In this document: piece by piece, positions 1 through 8,273 of the stretch
How positions within the stretch are numbered: the first letter of the stretch is position 1
Layout of the letters: every line of letters starts with the position of its first letter
Source of the DNA: Cryobacterium sp. PAMC25264
Lineage (GTDB): Bacteria; Actinomycetota; Actinomycetes; Actinomycetales; Microbacteriaceae
Direction: 5' to 3'
DNA: 64,000 nt
Assembly (NCBI RefSeq): GCF_019443325.1
Contig: NZ_CP080383.1
Span: forward strand, 682,001-746,000
Made by a program: the position numbers and the translations under genes
Notes under the pieces: model-generated
What the model saw: only the letters and a program-made list of their open reading frames with translations
The model's database searches: none
What the model was told of the DNA's origin: nothing

Positions 1-776
1 TCCTGCCGGCGCTCATCGCGCCGATCACCGTGGGCATCGTCGCGTTCATCGCCACCCGCCTCGCCTACGCCATCACCCGCCGCGACGTCGGCAAGCCCGA
101 CGGCCGCGGCGGCTTCCGCTACGCGCAGATCTTCTCTTCCTCGCTGGTGGCCCTCTCGCACGGCACCAACGACGCGCAGAAGACCATGGGAGTGATCACC
201 CTCACCCTCATCGCGGGCGGCTACCAGGCCGTGGGCTCCGGCCCGCAGTTCTGGGTCATCGCCTGCTGTGCCCTGGCCATCGCGATCGGCACTTACACCG
301 GCGGTTGGCGCATCATCCTCACCATGGGTCGCGGACTCACCGAGATCAAGCCCGCACAGGGCTTCGCGGCCGAGACCAGCACCGCCGCGACCATCCTGGC
401 CTCCAGTCACCTCGGCTTCGCCCTCTCGACCACCCAGGTGGCCTCGGGGTCGGTCATCGGGTCCGGCCTCGGCCGACGCGGCTCCACGGTGCGGTGGGGC
501 ATGGCCGGGCAGATCGCCCTCGGCTGGTTGCTCACGCTGCCGGCCTCCGCCATCATGGGCGCGTTCGCGGCCGGGCTGGCATTGCTCGGCCCGATCGGCA
601 TCGTTCTCGACGTCGTGATCGGCACGATCGTGGTCTACGTGCTGTTCCGTTGGTCCAAGCGCGACCGGGTATCGCACGACAACCTGCACGACATCGATGA
701 TGCCGGCCACGTGGTGAAGATCAAGAAGACCCCCCGCAAGCCGTCCCGCAAGGACCGACAGAAGGTTGCACTGTGA
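1..776 (+). CDS. pit: PiT-family inorganic phosphate transporter, C-terminal part
   Basis: The open frame runs in from the left edge, so only about 258 codons of the C-terminal part are visible. It carries the PiT signature around SHGTNDAQKTMG and, further on, the paired C-terminal motif GSVIGSGLGRRG followed by hydrophobic segments, which in this family form the proton- or sodium-coupled phosphate pathway through the cytoplasmic membrane. The tail is strongly basic (KIKKTPRKPSRKDRQK). The stop codon TGA overlaps the GTG start of the following small membrane protein gene, so the two are translationally coupled. The family call is firm; the start lies outside the window and cannot be judged. 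Confidence 0.93.
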   Translation, partial: LPALIAPITVGIVAFIATRLAYAITRRDVGKPDGRGGFRYAQIFSSSLVALSHGTNDAQKTMGVITLTLIAGGYQAVGSGPQFWVIACCALAIAIGTYTGGWRIILTMGRGLTEIKPAQGFAAETSTAATILASSHLGFALSTTQVASGSVIGSGLGRRGSTVRWGMAGQIALGWLLTLPASAIMGAFAAGLALLGPIGIVLDVVIGTIVVYVLFRWSKRDRVSHDNLHDIDDAGHVVKIKKTPRKPSRKDRQKVAL

Positions 777-1105
777 TCGACTGGGCCGCTTTCCTCGTAG
801 TAGCCGCGGCCTCGCTGGTCTCGTCGGCGATCGTCGTCTCGCTCTATTCCCTTGGCCTGCGGATGCTCACCACGGCTGGCCGCATCCCCACCGTCGAGCC
901 CGCCGAATTCACCGGCGCCATCACCGTGCTGAGCCCGGCCCGCGCCGCCAAGGACGCCAAGCGTGCCAAGAAGGCCCGCAAGGCCAACCCGCTCACGGAC
1001 GGACAGAAGCGCCTCGCCCAGTACGCCGGCTACCTCTGCTTCGCGGTGTGCGGCCTGATCGTGCTCTACGGCGTCTACCTGATCGTGCCCGCCCTGCACA
1101 AGTAA
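773..1105 (+). CDS. Small two-helix membrane protein coupled to pit
   Basis: This 110-residue protein starts at a GTG that overlaps the pit stop codon (GTGA). It has one hydrophobic helix at residues 4-30, a middle section rich in Lys, Arg and Ala (around residues 60-80, AKDAKRAKKARKA) and a second helix near residues 83-106. This predicts two membrane spans joined by a basic cytoplasmic loop. I recognise no catalytic motif. Small membrane proteins following pit are common in actinobacteria, so an accessory role in phosphate transport is inferred from overlap alone. Confidence 0.8.
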   Translation: MIDWAAFLVVAAASLVSSAIVVSLYSLGLRMLTTAGRIPTVEPAEFTGAITVLSPARAAKDAKRAKKARKANPLTDGQKRLAQYAGYLCFAVCGLIVLYGVYLIVPALHK

Positions 1106-1119
1106 CCTGCCCCCAGTTC

Positions 1120-1180
1120 CGCGAACCGTGAGTTAAGCCCCACAAAACGCGTTGCGACGGTGCTTAACTCACGGTTCGCG
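1120..1180. repeat. Intergenic palindrome, family A copy 1
   Basis: Perfect 19-base inverted repeat: left arm 1120-1138 (begins CGCGAACCGTGAGTTAAG) and right arm 1162-1180, with a 23-base spacer. Related copies lie at 1577-1639, 54068-54133 and 59193-59258. It sits just after the small gene ending at 1105 and could fold as a terminator, but no T-run follows. Confidence 0.85.
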
Positions 1181-1289
1181 AACATCAGTCGCGATCGACC
1201 GCCCCTGGGCCGGCGTACGCATGAATGCCGGTGCGCGGGGGCGACTGCTTGCCTGTGTGCGGATGCGCAGATAGAGGATGCAAGGGGGC

Positions 1290-1500
1290 ACGGACGCACG
1301 GGTGCGCGGATGCGCGGGTGCGCGGGTGCGCGGGTGCAGGGATGCGCGGATGCGCGGGTGCGGGTGTGCGCCGGTGCGCGGGTGCGCGGGTGCGCGGGTG
1401 AAGGGATGGGCGGGTGCGCGGGTGAAGGGATGGGCGGGTGCGCGGGTCTAGGGATGCGCGGATGCAGAGATGCGCGGGTCTAGGGATGCGCGGATGTGCG
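1290..1500. repeat. GC-rich minisatellite, 8-base unit
   Basis: Tandem copies of an approximately 8-base unit, GCGCGGGT/GCGCGGAT, fill about 200 bases. Higher-order units are visible: a 24-base unit ending AAGGGATGGGCGGGT occurs twice within about 1391-1440, and a unit with CTAGGGATGCGCGGAT occurs twice within 1445-1495. Open frames across it are low complexity and are not taken as genes. The stretch 1106-1654 holds this array between two family A palindromes and no gene. Confidence 0.85.
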
Positions 1501-1576
1501 GGTTCGGGCGGAGGGTCCCGCGGTCGCGACCGTGGCCCGCGGGGAGTCTCCGCGGCCCGTGCGCGCCCAGCGTCTT

Positions 1577-1639
1577 CCGCGAACTGTGAGAAAAGCCCCG
1601 AAAAACGCGGGAGTTCGGGGCTTAGCTCACAGTTCGCGG
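1577..1639. repeat. Intergenic palindrome, family A copy 2
   Basis: Left arm 1577-1600 reads CCGCGAACTGTGAG then AAAAGCCCCG; the right arm 1616-1639 is its reverse complement with two mismatches. It ends 15 bases before the stop of the uracil permease gene on the minus strand and may act as its transcription end. Confidence 0.85.
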
Positions 1640-1654
1640 GTGGGGCGAGGGGTT

Positions 1655-2929
1655 TTAGGCCGTGCGGCGGAGGCGCGTGATCCAGGTCATCAGGTGGTAG
1701 ATCACGATGGCGGCCAGGGTGCCCAGCGCGATGCCGTTGAACGTGAGAGTGCCGGCGCTGAAGGTGTAGTCGGCGATGCCGATGATCAGCGCGGTCGCGG
1801 CCGTGAACTGGTTGACCGGCTTGCTGAAGTCCACCTTGTTGTCGAGCCAGATCTTCACGCCGATGACCCCGATGAGGCCGTAGAGGGCCGTCGTGACGCC
1901 GCCGAGCACGCCCGCAGGGATGGTGCTGATGACGGCGCCGACCTTGGGGGAGAGGCCGAGCAGCACAGCGGTGATGCCGGCGACCCAGTACGCGGCCGTG
2001 GAGTAGATGCGGGTGGCGGCCATCACGCCGATATTCTCACCGTAGGTGGTGGTGCCCGAGCCGCCGCCGAAGCCGGCCAGCACGGTGGCCAGGCCGTCGG
2101 CGAGCAGCGCCCGGCCGGTGAGTTTGTTGACCGAACTGTCGGTCATCTGTGCGACGCCGCGGATGTGGCCGACGTTCTCGGCGATGAGCACCAGCACTAC
2201 GGGCAGGAAGGCCGGCAGGATCGCCCAGACGGCGGGGTTCTCGAACGGGTTGGTCGGCAGGGTCAGTGGCGGCAGGCCCACCCAGGCGGCGTCGCCGACC
2301 TTGCTGAAGTCCACTTCGCCCTGGATGAGCGCGGCGACGTAGCCCACGATGACGCCCAGAAAGATCGACAGGCGGCCGAGGATGCCCCGGAACAGGACCG
2401 TGCTGAGGATGACGGCGGCGAGGGTGATCACGGCGGTGAGCGGTGCGTCGCTGAAGTTCGCCTTGGCGACCGGCGCCAGGTTGAAACCGATCAACGCGAC
2501 GATGGCGCCGGAGACCACGGGCGGCATCAGCGTATCGATCCAGCCGGAGCCGGCGACCTGCACGATGGCGCCGACCACGGCCAGCAGCACACCGACCGCA
2601 AGGATGCCGAACAGCGCGCTACCCATGCCAGCCGTGGCGACGGCGGCCGTGATCGGGGCGATGAACGCGAACGACGAACCCAGGTAGGACGGCAGCTTGT
2701 TGCGGGTGATCAGCAGGAACAGGAGCGTTCCGATACCGGAGAACAGGATGGTGGTGCTCGGCGGGAAGCCCGTGATCAGCGGCACCAGGAAGGTGGCACC
2801 GAACATCGCCACCACGTGCTGAGCGCCGATGCCGATCGTGATGGGCCAGTTGAGACGTTCGCCCGGGGCCACGACATCGGTCGCGCCGACAGTCTTACCG
2901 TCGCCGTGCAGGGTCCAGGGCAGTGCCAT
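1655..2929 (-). CDS. uraA: NCS2-family uracil/xanthine permease
   Basis: A 424-residue integral membrane protein of the nucleobase-cation symporter-2 family, expected to import uracil (possibly xanthine) across the cytoplasmic membrane. The N-terminus MALPWTLHGDGKTV is followed by a hydrophobic core with the family pattern GAQHVVAMFGATFLVPLITG, and a mid-protein stretch around AENVGHIRGV matches the NCS2 signature region. Length is typical (about 420-430). An alternative in-frame ATG lies 12 codons upstream at 2965; 2929 is preferred because GAGA sits a few bases upstream and family members begin here. It is a single gene; substrate choice between uracil and xanthine is not decided by the sequence I can read. 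Confidence 0.9.
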   Translation of the reverse strand: MALPWTLHGDGKTVGATDVVAPGERLNWPITIGIGAQHVVAMFGATFLVPLITGFPPSTTILFSGIGTLLFLLITRNKLPSYLGSSFAFIAPITAAVATAGMGSALFGILAVGVLLAVVGAIVQVAGSGWIDTLMPPVVSGAIVALIGFNLAPVAKANFSDAPLTAVITLAAVILSTVLFRGILGRLSIFLGVIVGYVAALIQGEVDFSKVGDAAWVGLPPLTLPTNPFENPAVWAILPAFLPVVLVLIAENVGHIRGVAQMTDSSVNKLTGRALLADGLATVLAGFGGGSGTTTYGENIGVMAATRIYSTAAYWVAGITAVLLGLSPKVGAVISTIPAGVLGGVTTALYGLIGVIGVKIWLDNKVDFSKPVNQFTAATALIIGIADYTFSAGTLTFNGIALGTLAAIVIYHLMTWITRLRRTA

Positions 2930-3039
2930 TCGAGTCTCGTTTCTGTTCAAACCGGTCGGCCGCATCCGGGCGGCCCTAGCTGAGCGTAGTGCTCCTCCGA
3001 GCGCGTCATCGAGTTGGGCTCGGTGTCAGGGGAGCGGAA

Positions 3040-3045
3040 TAGGAT
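3040..3045 (+). promoter_or_regulatory. -10 box, leaderless promoter of carboxylesterase
   Basis: TAGGAT followed by exactly six bases and ATG at 3052, so the predicted transcript starts at the A of the start codon. Confidence 0.65.
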
Positions 3046-3051
3046 CACCCC

Positions 3052-4785
3052 ATGACCTCCCCTGCCGGCACCCGCGCCCACGATCCCCTCGAGGTCACGG
3101 TCTCCGGCGGCACGGTGCGGGGTGTGCGAGAACGCGGCATCCGGGCTTGGCGCGGCATCCCCTATGCAGCGGCTCCGGTGGGCGCGCTGCGGTTCCGGTC
3201 GCCGGCACCGGTACAGCCGTGGTCGGGAGTGCGCGCTGCGGCCGAGTTCGGCCCGGTCGCCACCCAGAGCCACAAGGGCCAGTTCATCGGCGCGCACCCG
3301 CGTATCCCGCAGAGCGAGGACTGCCTGAACCTCAACGTGATCGCCCCCGATGAACCTGCCGACGGGGAGGCGCTCCGCCCGGTGATGGTGTTCGTGCACG
3401 GCGGCGCGTACAGCGTGGGGTCCTCGCGGGAGAATCCCCGCCAGGGCGAGGGGCTGGTGCGCCGCGGCGGCATCGTTTATGTGGGCATCAACTACCGGTT
3501 GGGGGCGCTGGGCTACCTCGACTTCACCCGTTACTCCACCCCCGAGCGCCCGTTCGAGAGCAACCTGGGGCTGCGCGACCAGGTGGCAGCGCTCGCCTGG
3601 GTGCGCGCCAACATCCGCCTTTTCGGCGGCGACCCGGATGCGGTGACCCTGTTCGGCGAATCGGCCGGCGGCAACGCGGTGACCACCCTGATGACCGTTC
3701 CGGCGGCCGCCGGGCTGTTCCAGCGGGCCATCGCGCAGAGCGCCCCGCCCAACGCGGTGTACCCGCCGGAGCTCACCGGCGAGTGGGCGGCGAGCTTCGT
3801 TCGGATCCTCGCCGACCAGACCTCCTCGGCCCCGGACGTTGCGGCCCGGGTGCACCCGGCCGCACAGCGTTTCACCGACCAGCAACCAGCAGCCCAGCAC
3901 GATGCCGTCAGCCAGCTCGATGCCGTCAGCCAGCACAGTGCAGGCGCCGACCATGCAGCCGCAGAGCGCCCCGGCGACACGACGCCGGCAGAACCGCCCA
4001 TCCTCTCCGGCCTCACCAATGCCGAGGCCGTACGACTGCTGCTCGAAGCCGAGCCGGCCCGCCTCGCCGGGGCCACGACCACCCTCACGGTGCGCTCGCC
4101 CGATCTGTACCCGGGTACGATCCCGCTCTGCCCGGTCATCGACGGCGACTTCCTGCCGGAGCGGCCGCTCGACGCCTTCCGCGACGGCCGGGCCCACCGC
4201 ATCCCGCTCATCATCGGCACGAACGAGCGGGAGGGCTCCCTGTTCAGCGGTCGTATCGACATCCTGGCATCGACGCCGTTGCGCATGCGGGCGGTCTTCG
4301 CGAACACCAAGAAGAAGGCCAGGAAGGCGCTCAAGGCGCAGTACCCCGGCATTCCCGCTCCGCGTGCCGCGCTCGACTTCGGCGGCGACTACTCGTTCTG
4401 GTACCCCAGCGTCAAGGTGGCCGAGCGACACTCCCGGTACGCGCCCGTGCACTTCTACCGGTTCGACGCCGCACCCAGGCTGCTGCGCCGGATGGGCCTT
4501 GACGCCACCCACGGCCTGGAGCTCTTCCCCCTGTTCGACCGGCTCGACGGCTGGTTCGGCCGGGGCATGACGGTTCTCGGCGGACGGCGGGCGTTCAAGG
4601 CCATCGGTGCGCGCATGCAGGTCTGGTGGCTCGGCTTCGCCCGAACGGGTACGCCGGATGCCGGCTGGCCGGCGTACACCGAAGCCGATCGGTTGACGCT
4701 CATCATCGACACCCGGGACCGGGTGGTGTCGGATCCGCACGCCGAACGGCGGGTCGCCTGGGGAGCCTTCGTACCGCACGTTTGA
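3052..4785 (+). CDS. Type-B carboxylesterase (alpha/beta hydrolase)
   Basis: A 577-residue carboxylesterase/lipase of the type-B (esterase family 10) group, hydrolysing carboxylic esters. The oxyanion-hole motif VFVHGGAY, the EDCLNLNV signature and the nucleophile elbow FGESAGG with catalytic Ser204 are all present; the likely catalytic His is His487 in THGLELFPLF, and the acid is probably in the GTNEREGSLF region. No signal peptide is visible, so it is probably cytoplasmic. An insertion of about 50 residues (near 270-320) is low complexity with a repeated QLDAVSQ-like unit. The start is fixed by a -10 box six bases upstream, with no Shine-Dalgarno sequence. Natural substrate unknown. Confidence 0.9.
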   Translation: MTSPAGTRAHDPLEVTVSGGTVRGVRERGIRAWRGIPYAAAPVGALRFRSPAPVQPWSGVRAAAEFGPVATQSHKGQFIGAHPRIPQSEDCLNLNVIAPDEPADGEALRPVMVFVHGGAYSVGSSRENPRQGEGLVRRGGIVYVGINYRLGALGYLDFTRYSTPERPFESNLGLRDQVAALAWVRANIRLFGGDPDAVTLFGESAGGNAVTTLMTVPAAAGLFQRAIAQSAPPNAVYPPELTGEWAASFVRILADQTSSAPDVAARVHPAAQRFTDQQPAAQHDAVSQLDAVSQHSAGADHAAAERPGDTTPAEPPILSGLTNAEAVRLLLEAEPARLAGATTTLTVRSPDLYPGTIPLCPVIDGDFLPERPLDAFRDGRAHRIPLIIGTNEREGSLFSGRIDILASTPLRMRAVFANTKKKARKALKAQYPGIPAPRAALDFGGDYSFWYPSVKVAERHSRYAPVHFYRFDAAPRLLRRMGLDATHGLELFPLFDRLDGWFGRGMTVLGGRRAFKAIGARMQVWWLGFARTGTPDAGWPAYTEADRLTLIIDTRDRVVSDPHAERRVAWGAFVPHV

Positions 4786-4954
4786 CCAGGCCAGTTGGGT
4801 TGATTTCCACCCGCGGTGACCCTCGTCGTAGACTGAGTCGTTTGGCGCGCCGCCGACCGTCTATCTGGAGAGCATCATTTCCGCATCAGAGCACCAGACC
4901 ACAGCCTCCGCATCCACCACACCCGGCGCTGAGCCCACCGGCCCGGCCGCCTCG

Positions 4955-5014
4955 GGCACCGGCCCGACAGGCACGGGGCCGACAGGTACCGAGCCCACAG
5001 GCACCGGGCCGATG
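4955..5014 (+). repeat. Four tandem 15-base units encoding Pro-Thr-Gly repeats
   Basis: Four 15-base units (GGCACCGGCCCGACA and variants) run 4955-5014. They are in frame with the downstream permease and would read as Gly-Thr-Gly/Glu-Pro-Thr repeats if translation starts upstream of 5012. Confidence 0.7.
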
Positions 5015-6439
5015 TCGGCGATCAACCGGTACTTCGAGATCACCCGGCGCGGATCTTCCTGGGCTCGTGAGGTGCGCGGCGGCCTGGTGACCTTCGTCAC
5101 CATGGCGTACATCGTCATCCTCAACCCGCTCATCCTCGGTGGCTTCAGCGCCGACCAGGCCGCGGTGGACGTGGCCGGCAACTGGCTGCCCAACGGCCAG
5201 GTAGCTGCGGTCACCGCCCTGACCGCCGGCGTCATGACGATTCTGTTCGGCATCATCGCGCGCCTGCCTTTCGGGTTCGCAGCGGGCCTCGGCATCAACT
5301 CGTTCCTCGCCGTCAGCGTCGTGGGCCAGGTCACCTGGCCCGAGGCCATGGGCCTGGTCGTCATCAACGGCCTCATCATCGTGCTGCTGGCCTCCACGGG
5401 CCTGCGCGAGATGATCTTCACGGCCGTGCCGCGCCAGCTCAAGATCGCCATCACCGTGGGCATCGGCCTGTTCATCGCGTTCATCGGCCTGGTCGACTCC
5501 GGTTTCGTGCGCGCAAGCGGCGTCGCCTCCCCGCCCGTTCAGCTCGGTGAGGCCGGCTCGGTCGCCAGCCTGCCGACCGCCGTGTTCGTGATCGGGCTGC
5601 TGCTCATCGGCGTGCTCGTGGCCCGCAAAGTCAAGGGTGCCCTGCTGATCGGCATCGTCGGCACCACGGTTCTCGCGGTCATCCTCGAGGCCATCTTCAA
5701 GGTCGGCCCGTCGCTCGGCACCAACCCCGCCGGCTGGAACCTCAACGCTCCCGTCCTTCCGACGAGCATCGTCGCGCTGCCCGATCTCTCCCTCGTCGGC
5801 GAGGTGAGCTTCGGCGCCTTCGAGCGCATCGGCGTGCTCGCGGCCGTGATGCTCGTCTTCACGCTCGTGTTCACCAACTTCTTCGACGCCATGGGCACGA
5901 TGACCGGGCTCTCCAACGAGGCCGGCCTGGCCGACACGAACGGCAACTTCCCGCGCCTCAAGTCCGCCCTGATCGTCGAGGGTGTCGGCGCGGTCGTCGG
6001 CGGGGCCACCTCGTCCTCGTCCAACACGGTCTTCATCGAATCCGGTGCCGGCATCGGCGAGGGCGCCCGCACGGGCTTCGCCAACATCGTCACGGGGCTT
6101 TTGTTCCTCGCGGCGATGTTCTTCACCCCGCTCACCCAGATCGTGCCGCTCGAGGTGGCCGCTGCCGCCCTCGTCATCGTGGGCGCCATGATGGTCTCGC
6201 AGATCCGGTTCATCGACTTCTCCGAGTTCTCCATCGTGTTACCGGTGTTCCTCACCATCATCGTGATGCCGCTGAGCTACTCGATCGCCAATGGCATCGG
6301 CGCCGGTTTCATCAGCTGGGTCATCGTGCGTTCGCTCTCGGGCAAGGCCCGCGAGATCAGCCCGCTGCTCTGGATCGTCGCTGTCGGCTTCCTGGTCTTC
6401 TTCGTGCGCGGCCCCATCGAGGTGTTCTTCGGCGTCTAG
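5012..6439 (+). CDS. AzgA-type guanine/hypoxanthine permease (NCS2)
   Basis: A 475-residue multi-span membrane protein of the AzgA/PbuG branch of NCS2 transporters, importing hypoxanthine, guanine or adenine. Typical landmarks are the N-terminal TFVTMAYIVILNP, the AAGLGINSF motif, the NFFDAMGTMTG segment and the GATSSSSNTVFIESGAGIGEGARTG stretch (broken here at family-typical positions) that lines the substrate site. The first ATG is at 5012 but has no ribosome site; the frame stays open back to 4832 with no ATG, GTG or TTG, and the only good Shine-Dalgarno (GGAGAG, 4867-4872) stands five bases before an ATT codon at 4877. Translation may therefore begin at ATT and add 45 Pro/Thr/Gly-rich residues. 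Confidence 0.9.
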   Translation: MSAINRYFEITRRGSSWAREVRGGLVTFVTMAYIVILNPLILGGFSADQAAVDVAGNWLPNGQVAAVTALTAGVMTILFGIIARLPFGFAAGLGINSFLAVSVVGQVTWPEAMGLVVINGLIIVLLASTGLREMIFTAVPRQLKIAITVGIGLFIAFIGLVDSGFVRASGVASPPVQLGEAGSVASLPTAVFVIGLLLIGVLVARKVKGALLIGIVGTTVLAVILEAIFKVGPSLGTNPAGWNLNAPVLPTSIVALPDLSLVGEVSFGAFERIGVLAAVMLVFTLVFTNFFDAMGTMTGLSNEAGLADTNGNFPRLKSALIVEGVGAVVGGATSSSSNTVFIESGAGIGEGARTGFANIVTGLLFLAAMFFTPLTQIVPLEVAAAALVIVGAMMVSQIRFIDFSEFSIVLPVFLTIIVMPLSYSIANGIGAGFISWVIVRSLSGKAREISPLLWIVAVGFLVFFVRGPIEVFFGV

Positions 6440-6550
6440 CCGCACCTCTGGATGTGCTGCGTTTTCTTGCAACGAGCCGGGCAGGAGCAGCGCTTCGCTG
6501 CGCCTGGCGGGCGAAATGTGCGGCTGGGGTGTGGGGTGGTTGTGCCGCGA

Positions 6551-6556
6551 TAGAGT
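6551..6556 (+). promoter_or_regulatory. -10 box upstream of aspA
   Basis: TAGAGT with nine bases to the ATG at 6566, giving a leader of at most three or so bases. Confidence 0.5.
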
Positions 6557-6565
6557 GAATCGGTT

Positions 6566-8218
6566 ATGAGCCACAAGCTCGTCCCCGACGGCAATGGAGC
6601 CAGCGTGCACACCACCCCCAGCAACCTGTCCACGATCACCGATTCAACACTCAGCCCGACACCTACCCACCCCGCTCGCCCCTCGTCGGCAGTGCCGCCG
6701 GCCTCTGAGCAGGACGCAGCACCGGAAGGCACCCCCCTCATCGACTCGAACAGCCCCGCCCCCGCTGTGACCGACAGCGCCGAAGCCACCCCCGGCTTCC
6801 GGATCGAACGCGACTCGCTCGGCCGGGTCGAGGTGCCCGCCGAGGCTTACTGGGGAGTGCACACCAAGCGTGCGCTGGAGAACTTCCCCATCGCCAAGCG
6901 CCCGATCTCGGTGTACCCGGACTTCGTGGTGGCCCTCGCCTCCGTGAAGCAGGCCTGCGCCCGCGCCAACGCGGAGGTCGGCGCCCTCAGCCAGGAACGG
7001 GCCGACTGGATCGACGCCGCCTGCCAGGAGATCATCGAGGGCAAGCACCACGACCAGTTCGTCGTGGGCGTCATGCAGGGTGGAGCCGGGACCTCCACCA
7101 ACATGAACGCCAACGAGGTCATCTGCAATCTCGCCCTCGAGAACGCCGGCTACGGCCGCGGCCGGTACGACATCCTCAGCCCCATCGACCATGTCAACCG
7201 CAGCCAGTCGACGAACGACACCTACCCCACAGCGATCAAGATCGCACTGGCCTTCTTCCTCAAGCACCTGCTGCGTGAACTCAAGGCTCTGCAGGGCTCC
7301 TTCTCGGTCAAGGCCGAGGAGTTCGGCCAGATCCTCAAGGTGGGCCGCACCCAGATGCAGGACGCCGTGCCGATGACCCTCGGCCAGGAGTTCCACGGCT
7401 TCGCCACCACCCTCGGCGAGGACTACGACAGGCTCACGGAGACCATCTGGCTGCTCGCCGAGATCAACCTGGGCGCCACCGCGATCGGCACCGGGATCAC
7501 GGCCGATCCCGGCTACGCCGCGGCCGCCATCCGGCACCTCAACGTGATCACCGGGCTCAACCTGGAGGCCGCACCGGACCTCATCGAGTCGACCAGCGAC
7601 GCCGGAAGCTTCATGTCGTTCAGCGGCAACCTCAAGCGCAGCGCCATCAAGCTCTCCAAGATCTGTAACGACCTTCGCCTGCTCTCCTCGGGCCCGCAGG
7701 CCGGTTTCGGAGAGATCAACCTGCCGCCCAGGCAGGCCGGATCGAGCATCATGCCCGGCAAGGTCAACCCGGTGATCCCCGAGGTCGTCAACCAGGTGGC
7801 GTTCGCCGTCGCCGGGGCGGATGTGACGGTGACGATGGCCGCGGAGGGCGGGCAGCTGCAACTGAACGCTTTCGAACCCGTCATCGCGCACTACCTGTTC
7901 CAGAGCCTCACCTGGATGACCCAGGCGATGTGGACCCTGCGGGTGAACTGCATCGACGGCATCACCGCCAACGAGGACCGCCTGGCGGCCATGGTCGGTT
8001 CCAGCGTGGGCGTGATCACCGCGCTCATCCCGCACATCGGCTACGCCGCGGCTGCGGCGCTCGCACAGACCGCGCTGTTGACCGGGCGCAACGTCGCCGA
8101 CCTCGTGGTGGAGGCCAACCTGATGACCAGGGAAGACGTGATGCGGGAACTCGAACCGGCGCGGCTCTCCGGCATGGAGCCCGACACCGGCACGTCCTCC
8201 ATCCCCATCATCGAGTAG
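6566..8218 (+). CDS. aspA: Aspartate ammonia-lyase with N-terminal extension
   Basis: A 550-residue member of the fumarase/aspartase superfamily, interconverting L-aspartate with fumarate and ammonia in the cytoplasm. Conserved blocks are the GGAGTSTNMNANEV segment, the SQSTNDTYPT segment and the superfamily signature GSSIMPGKVNP at about residues 392-402, which forms the mobile catalytic Ser loop. The NMNANEV and SQSTND context fits aspartase rather than fumarase, though the two are close. The enzyme core begins near residue 76 (FRIERDSLGRVEVP); the first 75 residues are a Pro/Ser/Thr-rich extension not found in the usual approximately 470-residue aspartases. A -10 box lies just upstream of the ATG, which supports the long start rather than an internal one. 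Confidence 0.9.
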   Translation: MSHKLVPDGNGASVHTTPSNLSTITDSTLSPTPTHPARPSSAVPPASEQDAAPEGTPLIDSNSPAPAVTDSAEATPGFRIERDSLGRVEVPAEAYWGVHTKRALENFPIAKRPISVYPDFVVALASVKQACARANAEVGALSQERADWIDAACQEIIEGKHHDQFVVGVMQGGAGTSTNMNANEVICNLALENAGYGRGRYDILSPIDHVNRSQSTNDTYPTAIKIALAFFLKHLLRELKALQGSFSVKAEEFGQILKVGRTQMQDAVPMTLGQEFHGFATTLGEDYDRLTETIWLLAEINLGATAIGTGITADPGYAAAAIRHLNVITGLNLEAAPDLIESTSDAGSFMSFSGNLKRSAIKLSKICNDLRLLSSGPQAGFGEINLPPRQAGSSIMPGKVNPVIPEVVNQVAFAVAGADVTVTMAAEGGQLQLNAFEPVIAHYLFQSLTWMTQAMWTLRVNCIDGITANEDRLAAMVGSSVGVITALIPHIGYAAAAALAQTALLTGRNVADLVVEANLMTREDVMRELEPARLSGMEPDTGTSSIPIIE

Positions 8219-8261
8219 GCGGCAGTACCAACACGCAGGGGCACAGGGCGCCACTCGGGGT

Positions 8262-8267
8262 TACTCT
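8262..8267 (+). promoter_or_regulatory. -10 box, leaderless promoter of alpha/beta hydrolase
   Basis: TACTCT, six bases, then GTG at 8274. Confidence 0.65.
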
Positions 8268-8273
8268 GGTGCC

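Noticed and set aside
1160..1483. Open frame across the GC-rich minisatellite
   Set aside because: It is pure repeat-derived low complexity with no start signal or recognisable domain.
1290..1500. CRISPR array
   Set aside because: Units are 8 bases and contiguous with no spacers; the 13-base repeat at 40331-40380 is likewise direct tandem, and no cas gene is present.
1496..2983. Long plus-strand open frame opposite the uracil permease
   Set aside because: It is the antisense shadow of the permease; composition is Asp/Gly/His-rich and domain-free, while the other strand gives a full NCS2 protein.
2947..4779. Long minus-strand open frame opposite the carboxylesterase
   Set aside because: Shadow of a gene with an intact catalytic motif on the plus strand.
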